This document shows positions 40,882 through 51,693 of a DNA stretch of 64,000 bases, piece by piece. Source of the DNA: Marinobacter sp. 1-4A. GTDB lineage: Bacteria > Pseudomonadota > Gammaproteobacteria > Pseudomonadales > Oleiphilaceae. How positions within the stretch are numbered: the first letter of the stretch is position 1; each line of letters starts with the position of its first letter. The stretch is from NCBI RefSeq assembly GCF_016597725.1, contig NZ_VCGY01000001.1, positions 1 to 64,000 of the forward strand, given 5' to 3'. The notes beneath the pieces are model-generated. The model saw only the letters and a program-made list of their open reading frames with translations. It was not told where the DNA came from and did no database searches. A program made the translations under genes and the position numbers.

Positions 40882-41791
40882 CAACGTCGGGCTTTTCCGT
40901 TATCTCAAATTCAATGGGCTCGTCTGTTCCCGGCCGCTCTTGCCCGGTGAACTTCGCCAATACGTGGGCAATGCGCTCACGCATCTGGTGGCGATGCAGA
41001 ATCATGTCGATAGCCCCGTGCTCCAGCAGGAACTCGCTGCGCTGAAAGCCCTCGGGTAATTTCTCACGAACCGTTTGCTCGATCACCCTCGGACCCGCAA
41101 AGCCAATCAATGCGTTGGGTTCCGCAATATTGAGATCACCCAGCATGGCCAAACTTGCGGACACACCACCAAACACCGGGTCGGTCATTACCGAGATATA
41201 CGGCAAGCCTTCTTGCTTCATGCGCTCCAGCACGGCTGCGGTTTTGGACATCTGCATCAAAGAGAGAATGGCTTCTTGCATTCTGGCGCCACCACTAGCA
41301 GAAAAACAGACCAGCGGTATACGTTCTTCAAGCGCAACATTAGCGGCTTGCACAAACTTCTCACCTACAACCTGCCCCATGGAGCCGCCCATAAAGCCAA
41401 ACTCAAAAGAACAAGCCACCAAGGGAACGCCCAACGTTTTACCTTTCATGGCAACCAGCGCGTCTTTCTCGCCTGTCGCCTTCTGGGCTTGCACCAAGCG
41501 ATCTTTATAGCGCTTGGAATCCTTGAATTTGAGTCTATCCCAGGGTTCGAGATTTTCTCCAATTTCTTCCCGGCCATCTTCGTCAAGGAAAATGTCTAGG
41601 CGGCGGCGGGCAGCCACTCTCAGGTGATGATTACACTTGGGGCAAACATCCAGATTTTTCTCCAGCTCCGGCTTGTAGAGAAACGCTCCACATTTGGGAC
41701 ATTTTTTCCAAAGCCCTTCAGGCACACCTGTTCTGCGATTGGATTCCGAGCGAATTTTGCCCGGCATTATCTTGTCCAGCCAGTTACTCAT
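40865..41791 (-). CDS. accD: Acetyl-CoA carboxylase carboxyltransferase subunit beta
   Basis: 308 residues. The N-terminal zinc ribbon has two C-x2-C pairs (CPKCGAFLY and CPKCNHH). The carboxyltransferase core follows with [20 protein letters not shown] and [15 protein letters not shown]. With AccA it transfers CO2 from biotin to acetyl-CoA, the committed step of fatty-acid synthesis. It lies between trpA and folC. Confidence 0.97.
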   Translation of the reverse strand: MSNWLDKIMPGKIRSESNRRTGVPEGLWKKCPKCGAFLYKPELEKNLDVCPKCNHHLRVAARRRLDIFLDEDGREEIGENLEPWDRLKFKDSKRYKDRLVQAQKATGEKDALVAMKGKTLGVPLVACSFEFGFMGGSMGQVVGEKFVQAANVALEERIPLVCFSASGGARMQEAILSLMQMSKTAAVLERMKQEGLPYISVMTDPVFGGVSASLAMLGDLNIAEPNALIGFAGPRVIEQTVREKLPEGFQRSEFLLEHGAIDMILHRHQMRERIAHVLAKFTGQERPGTDEPIEFEITEKPDVDVPAE

Positions 41792-41843
41792 GGTTTCATC
41801 CTGTCCTTTGATTCCGGTCTGCCCTCACCCTTCACCTTTCGGT

Positions 41844-42656
41844 TCAGGAAGCCAGACTGTCCAGCGCTTCACGCATAGGGTTGAGCAGATCCGTCAGCGC
41901 CCTTTTAAGCGCTTCGATATCGGTCTGATTTCTGGCTATTGTATCCACCAGAACACTGCCAACAATTACACCATCGGATACCCGCCCTACGGCTGCCGCT
42001 GTATCTGCATCGCGAATACCAAAACCAACGCCAACGGGCAGAGCTGTCAATTTGTGGATGTGGGCTACCTTGGCGGCAACTTCATCCACATTTATTTTGG
42101 CAGCACCGGTTACGCCATTAAATGAAACATAGTACACATATCCGGAAGAGTGGTCGGCAATTGCCCGAATTCTGTCATCGGTTGTGGTTGGGGCCAGCAA
42201 GAAAATCGGATCCAAACCCCGCTGCGCAAATAACGGAGCAATCTGCTCAGCCTCTTCTGGTGGTAAATCCACCGTGAGAATCCCGTCAACACCTGCCTCT
42301 ACTGCCGCATCTGCAAACGCTTCATAACCCATGGCTTCGATAGGGTTAAGGTAGCCCATCAATACCACCGGAGTGGTGTTATTGGTTTTTCTAAACTCGC
42401 TCACCATCGCCAGAACACGGCGTAAAGACGTGCCATGCTTGAGTGCACGCTCACAGGCCAGTTGAATCACCGGTCCATCGGCCATTGGGTCGGAGAACGG
42501 CACACCCAGTTCAATAATATCAACACCGGCATCCACCATGGTATGCATCAGACCCACAGTCTCGTCGGGATGTGGATCACCGGCGGTAATAAAGGGAATA
42601 AGTGCCTTGCGGCCCTGTCCTTTGAGGGTCTGGAGAACCCCTTCGATTCGGCTCAT
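41844..42656 (-). CDS. trpA: Tryptophan synthase alpha subunit
   Basis: 270 residues, TIM barrel. Catalytic Glu is in [17 protein letters not shown] and the second acid in [10 protein letters not shown]. It cleaves indole-3-glycerol phosphate and passes indole to TrpB through a tunnel. It follows trpB by 31 bases and precedes accD. Confidence 0.97.
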   Translation of the reverse strand: MSRIEGVLQTLKGQGRKALIPFITAGDPHPDETVGLMHTMVDAGVDIIELGVPFSDPMADGPVIQLACERALKHGTSLRRVLAMVSEFRKTNNTTPVVLMGYLNPIEAMGYEAFADAAVEAGVDGILTVDLPPEEAEQIAPLFAQRGLDPIFLLAPTTTDDRIRAIADHSSGYVYYVSFNGVTGAAKINVDEVAAKVAHIHKLTALPVGVGFGIRDADTAAAVGRVSDGVIVGSVLVDTIARNQTDIEALKRALTDLLNPMREALDSLAS

Positions 42657-42687
42657 GCCTGCTCCTGTCGGTTAATCAGACCATTAA

Positions 42688-43908
42688 TTACAGTTCGATA
42701 CCATCCAACTGCGCAATGGTATGAATATCTTTATCGCCGCGACCGGATATATTAATGACGACCATCTGGTCTTTATCCATCGTGGCCGCAAGTTTAACAG
42801 CGTAAGCAACCGCATGAGCCGTTTCCAGCGCAGGCATGATACCTTCAACCAGAGTCAACATGCGGAACGCTTGCAGGGCTTCGTCGTCGGTGACCGACAC
42901 GTAGTTGGCCCGGCCAATATCTTTCAACCAGCTATGTTCCGGCCCTACCCCCGGATAATCCAAACCGGCGCTGACGGAGTGCGTGCCCGCGATCTGGCCA
43001 TTCTCATCTTCCATAAGGTAAGTGCGATTGCCATGGAGAACCCCTGGCCGCCCGGCACACAAAGGCGCTGCATGCTGCCCGGTTTCAATACCAAGCCCAC
43101 CGGCTTCTACGCCATAGAGTTGCACAGACTCGTCGGTAAGGAACGGGTAAAACATACCGATCGCATTAGAGCCACCACCCACACAGGCAACCAACGCATC
43201 CGGCAGTTTTCCGGTCTTTTCCAGCGACTGGCTACGGGTTTCACGCCCGATAACCGATTGGAAATCGCGCACCAGCAAGGGATAAGGGTGTGGACCGGCG
43301 ACGGTACCAATAATGTAAAACGTATCATCAACGTTGGTAACCCAGTCACGCATGGCGTCGTTCATTGCGTCTTTGAGTGTGCGGCTACCGCTCTCGACAG
43401 CGTGAACTTTTGCACCAAGCAGCTTCATGCGGTACACGTTCAACGATTGCCTTTGAACGTCCTCAGCACCCATAAAAACGTGGCATTCCAGACCCAAACG
43501 AGCGCACACTGTCGCTGTCGCAACGCCATGCTGCCCGGCACCTGTTTCCGCAATGATCCGCTTTTTGCCTAAAAAGCTGGCGAGCAAAGCTTGACCAATG
43601 GTGTTGTTTACCTTGTGCGCACCCGTGTGGTTTAGATCTTCCCGCTTCAACCAAATCTGCGCGCCGCCGGTTTCGCGGGTCAGTCGCTCGGCAAAGTACA
43701 AAGGGCTTGGTCGGCCAACATAATCTGCGAGGTCTTTGTCAAACGTTGCTTGAAACTCGGGATCCTTCTTGAGCCGCAAATATTCCCGCTCAAGAGTCAT
43801 TAGGGAATCCATGAGCGTTTCGGAAACGAATCGTCCGCCAAAAGCACCAAAATGCCCTCGCGCATCCGGCAGTGCTGTCAACATTTCTTCAGTCAGTTTT
43901 ACAGACAC
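42688..43908 (-). CDS. trpB: Tryptophan synthase beta subunit
   Basis: 406 residues. The PLP lysine is in [14 protein letters not shown], with the phosphate loop VGGGSNAIG. It joins indole with serine to make tryptophan. The start is GTG 43908, with GAGAGG seven bases upstream; this whole ribosome-site/start segment is duplicated in tandem just upstream (see repeat entry). The alternative upstream GTG of the duplicate is out of frame. Confidence 0.97.
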   Translation of the reverse strand: MSVKLTEEMLTALPDARGHFGAFGGRFVSETLMDSLMTLEREYLRLKKDPEFQATFDKDLADYVGRPSPLYFAERLTRETGGAQIWLKREDLNHTGAHKVNNTIGQALLASFLGKKRIIAETGAGQHGVATATVCARLGLECHVFMGAEDVQRQSLNVYRMKLLGAKVHAVESGSRTLKDAMNDAMRDWVTNVDDTFYIIGTVAGPHPYPLLVRDFQSVIGRETRSQSLEKTGKLPDALVACVGGGSNAIGMFYPFLTDESVQLYGVEAGGLGIETGQHAAPLCAGRPGVLHGNRTYLMEDENGQIAGTHSVSAGLDYPGVGPEHSWLKDIGRANYVSVTDDEALQAFRMLTLVEGIMPALETAHAVAYAVKLAATMDKDQMVVINISGRGDKDIHTIAQLDGIEL

Positions 43909-43948
43909 GGTGAACCTCTCTGTTAGACACGGTGAACCTCTCTGTTAG
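43905..43948. repeat. Exact 22-bp tandem duplication over the trpB translation start
   Basis: Two identical 22-base units (43905-43926 and 43927-43948). Each carries on the minus strand CTAACAGAGAGGTTCACC followed or preceded by GTGTCT. trpB thus has two copies of its ribosome site and a decoy GTG that opens a 13-codon frame ending just inside trpB. Confidence 0.9.
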
Positions 43949-43966
43949 CCACGATGAGTTCTTGTC

Positions 43967-44584
43967 TCAAACTCGGTGAGCTTCTTTAATAAATTCAGAC
44001 ATTTTCTCGATGTCTTTGATACCTTTGCTCTTTTCAACACCACCACTGACATCAACAGCCCAAGGCCTTACCTTTTTTACGGCGCCGAATACGTTATCAG
44101 ATGACAACCCACCAGCCAATATGAGCGGCAAGGTGCGCTCAGGCGGAATCAAATCCCAGTTGAACGACTGCCCGGTGCCACCAAATCGCACTGGATCCCA
44201 AGCATCGACCAAGAGCCCGGAGGCAAGTTGATAATCATTGAAAGCCTTTTCAATTTGCCCGGCTCGTTGAACTCTCACTGCTTTGATCCAGCGCCGTTCG
44301 AACTGCCCGCAAAAGCCTGATGACTCATCCCCGTGGAACTGCAGCAAATCCAATGGTATGCGCTTCAGAACATCTCGCACCTGCGCTTCCAGAGGATTAA
44401 CAAACAGGCCAACAAGGGACACAAACGCAGGAATATGCCGGGCAAGTATCTCTGCTTGCTCTATGGTCACGGCGCGGGGGCTGGGCTCATAAAACACCAG
44501 GCCTATCGCATCCGCTCCGCTCGCCACCGCCGCTTTGATATCCTCAACACGGGTCAAACCACAAATTTTGACTCGTGTTTTCAT
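43967..44584 (-). CDS. trpF: Phosphoribosylanthranilate isomerase
   Basis: 205 residues, TIM barrel. The N-terminal catalytic cysteine is in [11 protein letters not shown]. Later motifs are [19 protein letters not shown] and the terminal [12 protein letters not shown] phosphate site. It is the third step of tryptophan synthesis. Its ATG overlaps the truA stop. The gene order trpF-trpB-trpA-accD differs from Pseudomonas, where, as I recall, trpBA lie elsewhere. Confidence 0.96.
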   Translation of the reverse strand: MKTRVKICGLTRVEDIKAAVASGADAIGLVFYEPSPRAVTIEQAEILARHIPAFVSLVGLFVNPLEAQVRDVLKRIPLDLLQFHGDESSGFCGQFERRWIKAVRVQRAGQIEKAFNDYQLASGLLVDAWDPVRFGGTGQSFNWDLIPPERTLPLILAGGLSSDNVFGAVKKVRPWAVDVSGGVEKSKGIKDIEKMSEFIKEAHRV

Positions 44585-45492
44585 GATACGTCTACCGGCT
44601 TCTGTTTCGGGTGAATGTGAGTCGGGCGAACCGGACTGTTTTCAGGCGGGCTGAACCAGGGCCTCAGGAAACCGGGGCCGCATTCGGCGGCAGGAATGCC
44701 GAAACCATCAGGGTAACCAACATCCACCAGATACAAGCCGTGGGGCGGTGCGGTTACGCCAGCCAGCCTGCGATCCTTTGCAAGCAGTATGTCATGAATC
44801 CAGCATGACGACTGATGTCCAGCACCTACAGCCATAAGAGCCCCAGCGATATTCCGAACCATGTGATGCAGAAACGCATTGGCCTGCACATCAATTACGA
44901 CGAAGTTCGCTTTCCGGGTTACCTTTATTTGCTCAAGAAAGCGTATCGGCGTTCGGGATTGACAGCCCGCAGCACGGAACGATGAAAAATCATGCTCCCC
45001 GACCAATGCTTGGGCGGCGTCATGCATTAGCTCGGCATCCAGCTCGCGAAACGTCCAGCTTACCTGACCTCTCTGGATGCCGGGGCGCACAGGGCTGTTA
45101 TAGATAACGTAGCGGTAGCGTCGGTACACAGCAGAAAAGCGCGCATGGAAATCCTCGCGGGCATTCCCAGCCCAATGCACAGCGATATCAAATGGCAAAG
45201 CGGTGTTGATGCCCATAACCCATGAACGGAGCGGTCGAACGGCTGAAGTTTCAAAATGCGCGATTTGGTAACTCGCGTGCACACCGGTATCCGTTCTGCC
45301 TGCACACACAAGGTTAACGTCATGATTGGCCACTTTCTCAACAGCTTTTGTAAGCTCTGCTTCTACCGAACGAACGCCGGATTTCTGCAGCTGCCAGCCA
45401 TGGAAACCCCGGCCATCGTATTCGAAAGCTAACGCAACACGCCCGGCGCCGATGGCATTATCCGTTGTGAGTTCCTGAGGATAGAGAAACAA
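44581..45492 (-). CDS. truA: tRNA pseudouridine(38-40) synthase
   Basis: About 303 residues. The catalytic aspartate is in [14 protein letters not shown], preceded by [15 protein letters not shown] and followed by [14 protein letters not shown]. It modifies the anticodon arm of many tRNAs. No ATG or GTG lies in frame between the last upstream stop and the conserved core, so TTG 45492 is the likely start, with GGA eight bases upstream. It stands just after the fimV terminator and begins the truA-trpF overlap. Confidence 0.94.
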   Translation of the reverse strand: MFLYPQELTTDNAIGAGRVALAFEYDGRGFHGWQLQKSGVRSVEAELTKAVEKVANHDVNLVCAGRTDTGVHASYQIAHFETSAVRPLRSWVMGINTALPFDIAVHWAGNAREDFHARFSAVYRRYRYVIYNSPVRPGIQRGQVSWTFRELDAELMHDAAQALVGEHDFSSFRAAGCQSRTPIRFLEQIKVTRKANFVVIDVQANAFLHHMVRNIAGALMAVGAGHQSSCWIHDILLAKDRRLAGVTAPPHGLYLVDVGYPDGFGIPAAECGPGFLRPWFSPPENSPVRPTHIHPKQKPVDVS

Positions 45493-45517
45493 ATGTAAAT
45501 CCGGAAAGTATGTTGCT

Positions 45518-45566
45518 GTAAAAACAAAGCGCCGACTGCTACCGGGAAACTCCCGGCGTCAGTCAG
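45518..45566 (-). terminator. Terminator after fimV
   Basis: On the minus strand GACTG...CAGTC and CCGGGA-GTT-TCCCGG form a two-part stem, followed by GCTTTGTTTTT. It separates fimV from truA only 30 bases before the TTG start, so readthrough or a promoter inside it must supply truA. Confidence 0.7.
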
Positions 45567-45599
45567 CGCTTGCTGCCTTAATTGGTTGATTATAACGAA

Positions 45600-48500
45600 T
45601 TAGGACAGCTTTTTAAGCAGATCCTGAGCTTCGGCTTTCTGTCCGTCATCACCCTCAAGGGCCACTTCTTCCAGAATGTCACGGGCTCCATCACTGTCGC
45701 CCATCTCTATGTAGGCTCGCGCCAAGTCAAGCTTAGTTGCGGCCTCATCAGTGCCGGCGAGGAAATCGAAGTCATCATCGTCACCGATATCATCTTCATC
45801 GATATCCGCAAGCGGTGATTTTGACGCCTCGTCCTTCACTTCATCAGACGCTACGGGCAAATCTTCATCCGGGAGAGCGTCGTCAGAGTCAGCAAGAGAG
45901 CCATCAGCGTCGGCAAGAGAACCATCTACGTCCGGTACAGACTCGTCAACGTCAGACAAAGAACCGTCAGCGTCTTCCGAGAGCGCATCGCCAAGTTCCA
46001 GGTCGTCATCCAGATCATCCAGATCATCCAGATCATCCAGATCATCCAGAGATGGTTCTTTATCTTCTAGGCCAGCATTGGCTGAGTCTGCCGAGTCCGA
46101 GAACTCTTCCATCAGGGCAAGATCTTCATCGGAGACATCCAATTCAAGATCATCCAAAGTGGACTCTTCCATCTCCGACCCGCCAAGCTCTTCCTCTTCG
46201 CCAGCAACCTTATCCAGCTCCGCATCGAGTTCATCCAAGAAAGACTCATCCAGCGCGTCAAGGTCTGAGCTAAGTGCATCCTCAGCTTCCGGATCACTCT
46301 CTAGCTTGCTCTCAACGTCACTTTCTAATTCATTCTCTAGCTCATCGAGTGACGTCTCGGATTCAAACTCATCGTTTAGTTCGAAACCTGATAGCTCATC
46401 GAGCTCTCCGAGGGATTCTTCCAGCGATTTCTCTGACGATTCGTCCAGATCAGATCCTTCGAGAGATTCCTCAAGAGAGTCTTCCGGGTCATCAAGGTCT
46501 ATCTCGAGAGAAGAAAAGTCGCTCTCCTCGTCCAAAAGGTCAGATTCCGGAGTTTGCTCCGAGCCTGTAACATCGGATTCCAGCGGGTCTGCCGCTTCGT
46601 CTTTAGTTTTCGGAAGCTCTAGCCCTGACAGATCGTATTCAATCAGATCGTCTGACTCGTTCTTTTCTCCCTCGCCCGTTTCGTCGTCGGCCTTGGCGTC
46701 AGCAGCGCTTTCTGCACCTTCAACGGTATCGGAATCAAAGTCGGACAAATCGGAGTCAAAATCACCGAACTCGTTCTCAACCTGCTCTTCGCGGCCAGCG
46801 TCATATTGATCCGCCACGAGTTCGTCAGATAAGGACGAACCGGAACGAAGCTGAGACTCTAAGTCATCAATGCTTGGCATTGATTCAGCTTCCTCTAGGC
46901 GGGTTCGAAGCTCGTTCGCCTGCGCAAGCGCTTCGTCATCGCCCAGTGTCTCGATTTCGCCGAACTGCTTCTCGAAGGAGTCGCGTTCTTGGTTGTCAGC
47001 GTAGACAGCTAGAAGTTTCAGGCGCAGATCTGTGCGGCTTGGCTCACGGGAGATAGCTGCTTCCAGAACCTGCGTCGCCTGATCATAACGACCGTAGGCT
47101 ATGTATGTATCAGCTTCTTCCAGAGCGTCGCTATTACCATCGCTCTGCGCTGGCTCATCGTCATCCAGGCTCAGATCGAAGGTATCGTCAGACCCGCCAG
47201 GCTCACTATTGAGCTGCTCATAAAACTCTTTCTCGCGGTTCGCATTGCGGCGAGCGAGGAGCAAAAGAACCAACAACAAAATAACCAAACCACCCCCAAG
47301 AGCGATCTGGTACAGGGTGTTATTGGCAATCGCGTCAATCACGTTCCCCGGGAAGCCCTTATCAGCAACTGGCTCAGGCTTAGGCTTGGCTTCAGGTGCC
47401 TCTGATTTTTCGGGCTGCTCTGGCTGTGCGGCTGCCATCGGGGCAGCGTCGCTTCCTGCAGAGTCCATATCCTGCTCGGCATCGGTCATGTCGTCAGCAA
47501 GCTGAGCGCCGGGAACCGTTTCTGCAACTTCAGCTTCTTCACCGGCTATCTCTGCATCAGAGATAGCTTCCATACCAGCGACATCAGATTCGTCAGGTGG
47601 GACCTCTTCAGTGCCAGACTCGGCGGGCGCCTCTACTGTTTCCTCGGCTCCATCTTCAACAGAGAAGTCACCAGTCTCTTTAGGTTCCGTCTCTGCCATA
47701 GGATCCGCAGTATCAGGAGCGGCTTCCGCGAGTTCGGAATCTGTTGTGCTTTCACCTGTATTTGCAGTGGCATCAGCAAGATCAGAACCGGGCGCTGCTT
47801 GATCAGTCGCTACACTGCCCGTTCCGGCGCCTTGCTGCATTTCTGCTAACTGACTGTTTTTGAGCTCCAGCAAACGTTGCAGTGTTTGTACTTGATCCTG
47901 AAGATCGTCAACCCGTGTGTTGAGCTCTTCGTTCTCACGCCGGGCGCTTTCGAGCTCTTCCATAGCAACTGCGGTACCGGCATCGACACCACCGGGAAGC
48001 TTGCCGTCACCACCAGCAGAGCCGCCATCGGCCTCACTGCGACTGCCGGCATCATCGGCAACCAGAAGTTTGAGCTCATCACCACCCGCGGAAGCTTGGC
48101 CAGTCGCGCCGGTTCCAGACGGCTGGGCGGGCGTAGCATCTACTGTGCGCTTGGGCTGCTGGAATTCTTGATTCTGCTGGGCTACCGCACGGGTTGCCTC
48201 TGCACGGCTGCGGTTGCGGATCTGATCTGCGGTTGGAACACGCAGCACCTGACCTCGTTTGAGTCGGTTGATGTTATTGCCAATGAATGCATCGGGATTC
48301 AGGTCTTGCAATGCAAGCATAACCTGTTGCATCGAGAGGCTGTTGTCTGGCCGAACTGCAGAGGCAATGGTCCAAAGCGTGTCATTTGCCCCCGTAGGGC
48401 CAAAAGTATCCGACCCATAGCCACGACTCTGCACCTGCCCTGCACTAGTCTGGCGACGAGCCGATTCGGCACTTCGGGCCGGTGCAGTTGTTCGGGCTTG

Positions 48501-48944
48501 CGCGGAAGGGGCGCGAACCTGCTCCGACACACCGGACTCTTCGGCGTAAACGGGGGGATCTACTAATACTGCGTATTCACGCATTAGCCGGCCGTTAGGC
48601 CAGGTCAGTTCCAGCAAGAAGTTGAGATATGGCTCTCGCAAGGGCTCCTGCGAGGTTACATTCACCATCAGACTACCATCGGCGCCCGTAACCACGCTAA
48701 AACGGAGTTTGCCTACAAATGGGCTTCGCTGCAGCCCCAGTCTCTGATAAGCCATTTCCGGAGCTATGTTCACAAACACATCACCGGGATCTACGCCCCG
48801 ACTTTGCGGCAGAACAATCTCTGCTTCCATGGGTTCATTCAGATAGGACTGAAGTTCAATTTCACCCAGCCCGAGGGCTTGAGCAACCCCGGACCCGAGC
48901 CCTCCCGCCAGAGCCAGTGCAACCGCAAGCTTGCGTACCTTCAT
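45600..48944 (-). CDS. fimV: FimV polar hub protein
   Basis: 1114 residues from ATG 48944 (AAGGAAAA upstream); an earlier start at 48995 would precede the signal peptide oddly. In order: signal peptide ending AQALGLGEIE; a beta domain typical of FimV; a LysM near 190-255 (NDTLWTIASAVRPD); a coiled coil near 325-370; one membrane helix near 555-580 (GGGLVILLLVLLLLARR); a TPR-like cytoplasmic part; a long Asp/Glu/Ser-rich region; and the C-terminal FimV helix pair (KLDLARAYIEMGDSDGARDIL). FimV binds peptidoglycan and gathers polar type IV pilus and Chp proteins. It is flanked by truA and asd as in Pseudomonas. FimL at 11763-13469 is a known functional partner. Confidence 0.95.
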   Translation of the reverse strand: MKVRKLAVALALAGGLGSGVAQALGLGEIELQSYLNEPMEAEIVLPQSRGVDPGDVFVNIAPEMAYQRLGLQRSPFVGKLRFSVVTGADGSLMVNVTSQEPLREPYLNFLLELTWPNGRLMREYAVLVDPPVYAEESGVSEQVRAPSAQARTTAPARSAESARRQTSAGQVQSRGYGSDTFGPTGANDTLWTIASAVRPDNSLSMQQVMLALQDLNPDAFIGNNINRLKRGQVLRVPTADQIRNRSRAEATRAVAQQNQEFQQPKRTVDATPAQPSGTGATGQASAGGDELKLLVADDAGSRSEADGGSAGGDGKLPGGVDAGTAVAMEELESARRENEELNTRVDDLQDQVQTLQRLLELKNSQLAEMQQGAGTGSVATDQAAPGSDLADATANTGESTTDSELAEAAPDTADPMAETEPKETGDFSVEDGAEETVEAPAESGTEEVPPDESDVAGMEAISDAEIAGEEAEVAETVPGAQLADDMTDAEQDMDSAGSDAAPMAAAQPEQPEKSEAPEAKPKPEPVADKGFPGNVIDAIANNTLYQIALGGGLVILLLVLLLLARRNANREKEFYEQLNSEPGGSDDTFDLSLDDDEPAQSDGNSDALEEADTYIAYGRYDQATQVLEAAISREPSRTDLRLKLLAVYADNQERDSFEKQFGEIETLGDDEALAQANELRTRLEEAESMPSIDDLESQLRSGSSLSDELVADQYDAGREEQVENEFGDFDSDLSDFDSDTVEGAESAADAKADDETGEGEKNESDDLIEYDLSGLELPKTKDEAADPLESDVTGSEQTPESDLLDEESDFSSLEIDLDDPEDSLEESLEGSDLDESSEKSLEESLGELDELSGFELNDEFESETSLDELENELESDVESKLESDPEAEDALSSDLDALDESFLDELDAELDKVAGEEEELGGSEMEESTLDDLELDVSDEDLALMEEFSDSADSANAGLEDKEPSLDDLDDLDDLDDLDDDLELGDALSEDADGSLSDVDESVPDVDGSLADADGSLADSDDALPDEDLPVASDEVKDEASKSPLADIDEDDIGDDDDFDFLAGTDEAATKLDLARAYIEMGDSDGARDILEEVALEGDDGQKAEAQDLLKKLS
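46003..46051 (-). repeat. 9-bp tandem repeat inside fimV
   Basis: About five consecutive copies of ATCCAGATC (plus-strand sense) encode an Asp-Asp-Leu run. Copy change keeps the frame and alters the length of the acidic cytoplasmic region. Confidence 0.85.
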
Positions 48945-49266
48945 GCTTTTTCCTTTCCAGTCTCCGTTATCCGATACCGTTTTTCTACACAGCACCGAAC
49001 GAGGTGAGGTGACTTTCGTCTGGATACTTCAGATTTAATGTGTCGAAGCTGTCGAAACTTTAACGTTCAGTTCGGCAAGTATTGTTGATAAAACCTCTTT
49101 TATCAATCAATCAGCCGCATTCCTTGCACCATTTTTTTATCAGTTGCACGGAACTCCCTAGTGTTCCTGAAAATAACAGGGGCGGAGCCTGAAATCAGCC
49201 TCCGCCCCCTAACCGGCTTTCTGAAACCGGACACAGTTGGCATTAATTGCCTCTGTGTAACATTTC
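48945..49266. other. fimV-asd intergenic region
   Basis: 322 bases without a gene. The right part holds the asd terminator (next entry). The left two thirds must contain the fimV promoter, but I see no strong sigma-70 pair. TTGTTGATAAAACC near 49081-49095 and nearby ATAAAA-type words are only weak candidates. Confidence 0.5.
49178..49210 (-). terminator. Terminator after asd
   Basis: GGGGCGGA (49179-49186) pairs with TCCGCCCC (49201-49208), and an inner CTGA-AA-TCAG stem fills the loop. On the minus strand the stem is followed by TGTTATTTTC. A GC-rich hairpin with a weak T-tract. Confidence 0.7.
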
Positions 49267-50382
49267 TTAACGCGCCTGCAATATCCGTAACATACGGCGT
49301 AGGGGCTCAGCAGCGCCCCAGAGCAGCTGATCACCCACGGTGAACGCAGAAATGTACTCTGGGCCCATAGCGAGCTTTCGGATGCGCCCTATGGGCACGC
49401 TCAGGGTGCCTGTTACCTTGGCAGGTGTCAGCTCTTCGATGGTTGCATCACGATCATTCGGTATGACTTTTACCCAGTCGTTGGCTTTTGCCAGAATCGA
49501 CTCGATTTCTGCAACCGTCAGGTCTTTCTTGAGTTTGATGGTCAGCGCCTGACTGTGGGAACGCATGGCGCCAATTCGCACACAGATCCCATCAATTGGA
49601 ATCGGATTGTCTGAGCGACCAAGGATTTTATTGGTCTCAACACCCGCCTTCCACTCTTCTTTGCTCATGCCGTTATCAAGTTGCTTATCGATAAACGGTA
49701 TTAGACTACCAGCTAGAGGAACCTGGAAATGCTCGGTGGGAAATCCATCAGAACGCATGGTTTCAGTAATCTTGCGGTCGATGTCCAAAATCGCAGAGGA
49801 CGGGCTAGCCAGCTCGTCACTAACACTGCGGTTCAGCTCACCCATCTGGTTAAGCAGTTCGCGCATGTTTTGCGCACCGGATCCAGAAGCCGCCTGATAA
49901 GTCATAGGCGATACCCACTCGATCAGGTCTTGCTCGAGCAGACCACCAAGAGCCAGCATCATCAAACTTACAGTGCAGTTGCCACCGATGTAGTCTTTAA
50001 CGCCTTTATCGAGAGCTGCATCGATCACATTGCGGTTCACTGGATCCAACACAATAACGGAATGATCCGCCATGCGAAGCGAAGATGCCGCATCAATCCA
50101 GTAACCTTGCCAACCTGCATCACGCAGCTTCTGGTAAACCGCGCTTGTGTAATCACCACCCTGACATGTCAAAACCACATCCAGAGTTTTAAGGGTTTCG
50201 ATATCGAAAGCATCCTGCAAAGGCGGCACGCCGTCTTTGCCCACATCCGGAGCTGGTTGACCAGCCTGAGATGTGGTGAAAAATACCGGTTCGATATCAG
50301 CGAAATCGTTTTCTTCGCGCATGCGCTGCATGAGCACTGAGCCCACCATGCCGCGCCAACCTACAAGTCCAACTCGCTTCAT
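49267..50382 (-). CDS. asd: Aspartate-semialdehyde dehydrogenase
   Basis: 371 residues. The NADP loop is at the start ([18 protein letters not shown]) and the nucleophile cysteine is in [16 protein letters not shown]. It reduces beta-aspartyl phosphate for lysine, methionine, threonine and diaminopimelate. Length and sequence are those of the gammaproteobacterial type. In Pseudomonas a second asd-like gene sits between asd and fimV, as I recall; here it is absent. Confidence 0.96.
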   Translation of the reverse strand: MKRVGLVGWRGMVGSVLMQRMREENDFADIEPVFFTTSQAGQPAPDVGKDGVPPLQDAFDIETLKTLDVVLTCQGGDYTSAVYQKLRDAGWQGYWIDAASSLRMADHSVIVLDPVNRNVIDAALDKGVKDYIGGNCTVSLMMLALGGLLEQDLIEWVSPMTYQAASGSGAQNMRELLNQMGELNRSVSDELASPSSAILDIDRKITETMRSDGFPTEHFQVPLAGSLIPFIDKQLDNGMSKEEWKAGVETNKILGRSDNPIPIDGICVRIGAMRSHSQALTIKLKKDLTVAEIESILAKANDWVKVIPNDRDATIEELTPAKVTGTLSVPIGRIRKLAMGPEYISAFTVGDQLLWGAAEPLRRMLRILQAR

Positions 50383-50494
50383 GTGCGACCTTTGAACCTC
50401 GCGTTATGCCCGCCCTCAACCTTTATCGCTGGCAGGGACAGGGTGAATGATCCCGCAGCAACCGCGTCGTGTTGCTGTCGGGGATTATCGTAAT

Positions 50495-51568
50495 TTACAG
50501 AGCAGCCAGTACCGCATCACCCATTTCGCGAGTAGAAACCCGGGTACCGCCTTCCGACATGATATCTGCCGTGCGCAGCCCCTGATCCAGTACCTTGTTC
50601 ACAGCTGCCTCTATGGCCGCCGCAGCCTTTTCTTCATCAAGACTGTACCGCAACATCATGGCAGCACTGATAATTGTAGCCAGCGGGTTGGCAATGCCTT
50701 TGCCCGCTATATCTGGTGCCGACCCATGGCAAGGCTCATACATACCCTGCTTTTCAGAATTCAGAGATGCTGACGGCAACATACCAATAGAACCTGTGAG
50801 CATGGCTGCTTCGTCTGAAAGAATATCACCAAACATGTTGCCAGTCACAATCACGTCGAACTGCTTGGGAGCACGAACCAGTTGCATTGCGGCGTTATCC
50901 ACGTACATATGAGAGAGTTCTACGTCCGGATACTCACTCTTCAATTCGTTCATGATCTCACGCCACAAAACGGTCACTTCGAGAACATTGGCTTTGTCTA
51001 CGGAGCACAGTTTTTTGCCACGCTGCTGCGCAGCCTCGAACGCAACCCGGCCGATGCGGCGAATTTCAGACTCCGTGTAGGCATAGGTGTTGTAGCCCTG
51101 ACGCTCGCCGCTTTCGAGCTGACGAACACCGCGCGGCTGGCCAAAGTAGATACCGCCTGTGAGCTCACGCACAATCATGATATCCAGACCGGAAACCACC
51201 TCGGGCTTGAGGGAGGATGCAGACGCAAGTTGCGGATAAAGAATAGCCGGACGCAGGTTGGCAAACAGCTTCAGATTCGAGCGCAAGCCAAGCAACCCCT
51301 TCTCCGGGCGCTTTGCCATAGGAAGACTGTCCCACTTTGGACCACCTACGGCGCCCAACAGAATCGCATCGGCCTTGCGGGCCATATCCAGTGTCTCGTC
51401 CGGCAAGGGGTTATCAGCTTCGTCCAACGCAGCTCCACCAACGAGGCCGGTATTAAACGTAAGCTTCAGGTCAAATTTTTCATTAATGGCGTGCAGGATT
51501 TTTTCGGCTTCTGCAACGATTTCAGGACCTATGCCGTCACCCGGCAGAAGAAGTACATTTCTGGACAT
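50495..51568 (-). CDS. leuB: 3-isopropylmalate dehydrogenase
   Basis: About 357 residues from ATG 51568, which puts [18 protein letters not shown] at the N-terminus; the frame upstream to 51601 is not conserved in the family. Active-site and substrate motifs include [19 protein letters not shown] and [20 protein letters not shown]. It oxidises and decarboxylates 3-isopropylmalate in leucine synthesis. Last gene of leuCDB. Confidence 0.96.
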   Translation of the reverse strand: MSRNVLLLPGDGIGPEIVAEAEKILHAINEKFDLKLTFNTGLVGGAALDEADNPLPDETLDMARKADAILLGAVGGPKWDSLPMAKRPEKGLLGLRSNLKLFANLRPAILYPQLASASSLKPEVVSGLDIMIVRELTGGIYFGQPRGVRQLESGERQGYNTYAYTESEIRRIGRVAFEAAQQRGKKLCSVDKANVLEVTVLWREIMNELKSEYPDVELSHMYVDNAAMQLVRAPKQFDVIVTGNMFGDILSDEAAMLTGSIGMLPSASLNSEKQGMYEPCHGSAPDIAGKGIANPLATIISAAMMLRYSLDEEKAAAAIEAAVNKVLDQGLRTADIMSEGGTRVSTREMGDAVLAAL

Positions 51569-51693
51569 GATGAGCTTCCAAATCTTGGTAAACCGGGCCA
51601 CTTTGGCACGGCGAATTAATTATCGCCGGGTGACGACTCACGCACCCGGCTGGTAAGGGCACTATATATCTCAGCTGCTCACCGGAGCGCAGC

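Noticed and set aside
42721..43572. 283-codon plus-strand ORF
   Set aside because: Lies entirely antisense to trpB, which has full conserved motifs.
43909..43966. Trp attenuator or leader peptide between trpF and trpB
   Set aside because: The short frames made by the duplication contain no tryptophan codons and no terminator follows.
45751..46809. 352-codon plus-strand ORF, extremely serine-rich
   Set aside because: It is the antisense of the Asp/Glu/Ser-rich part of fimV; the composition follows from that reading frame and there is no ribosome site.
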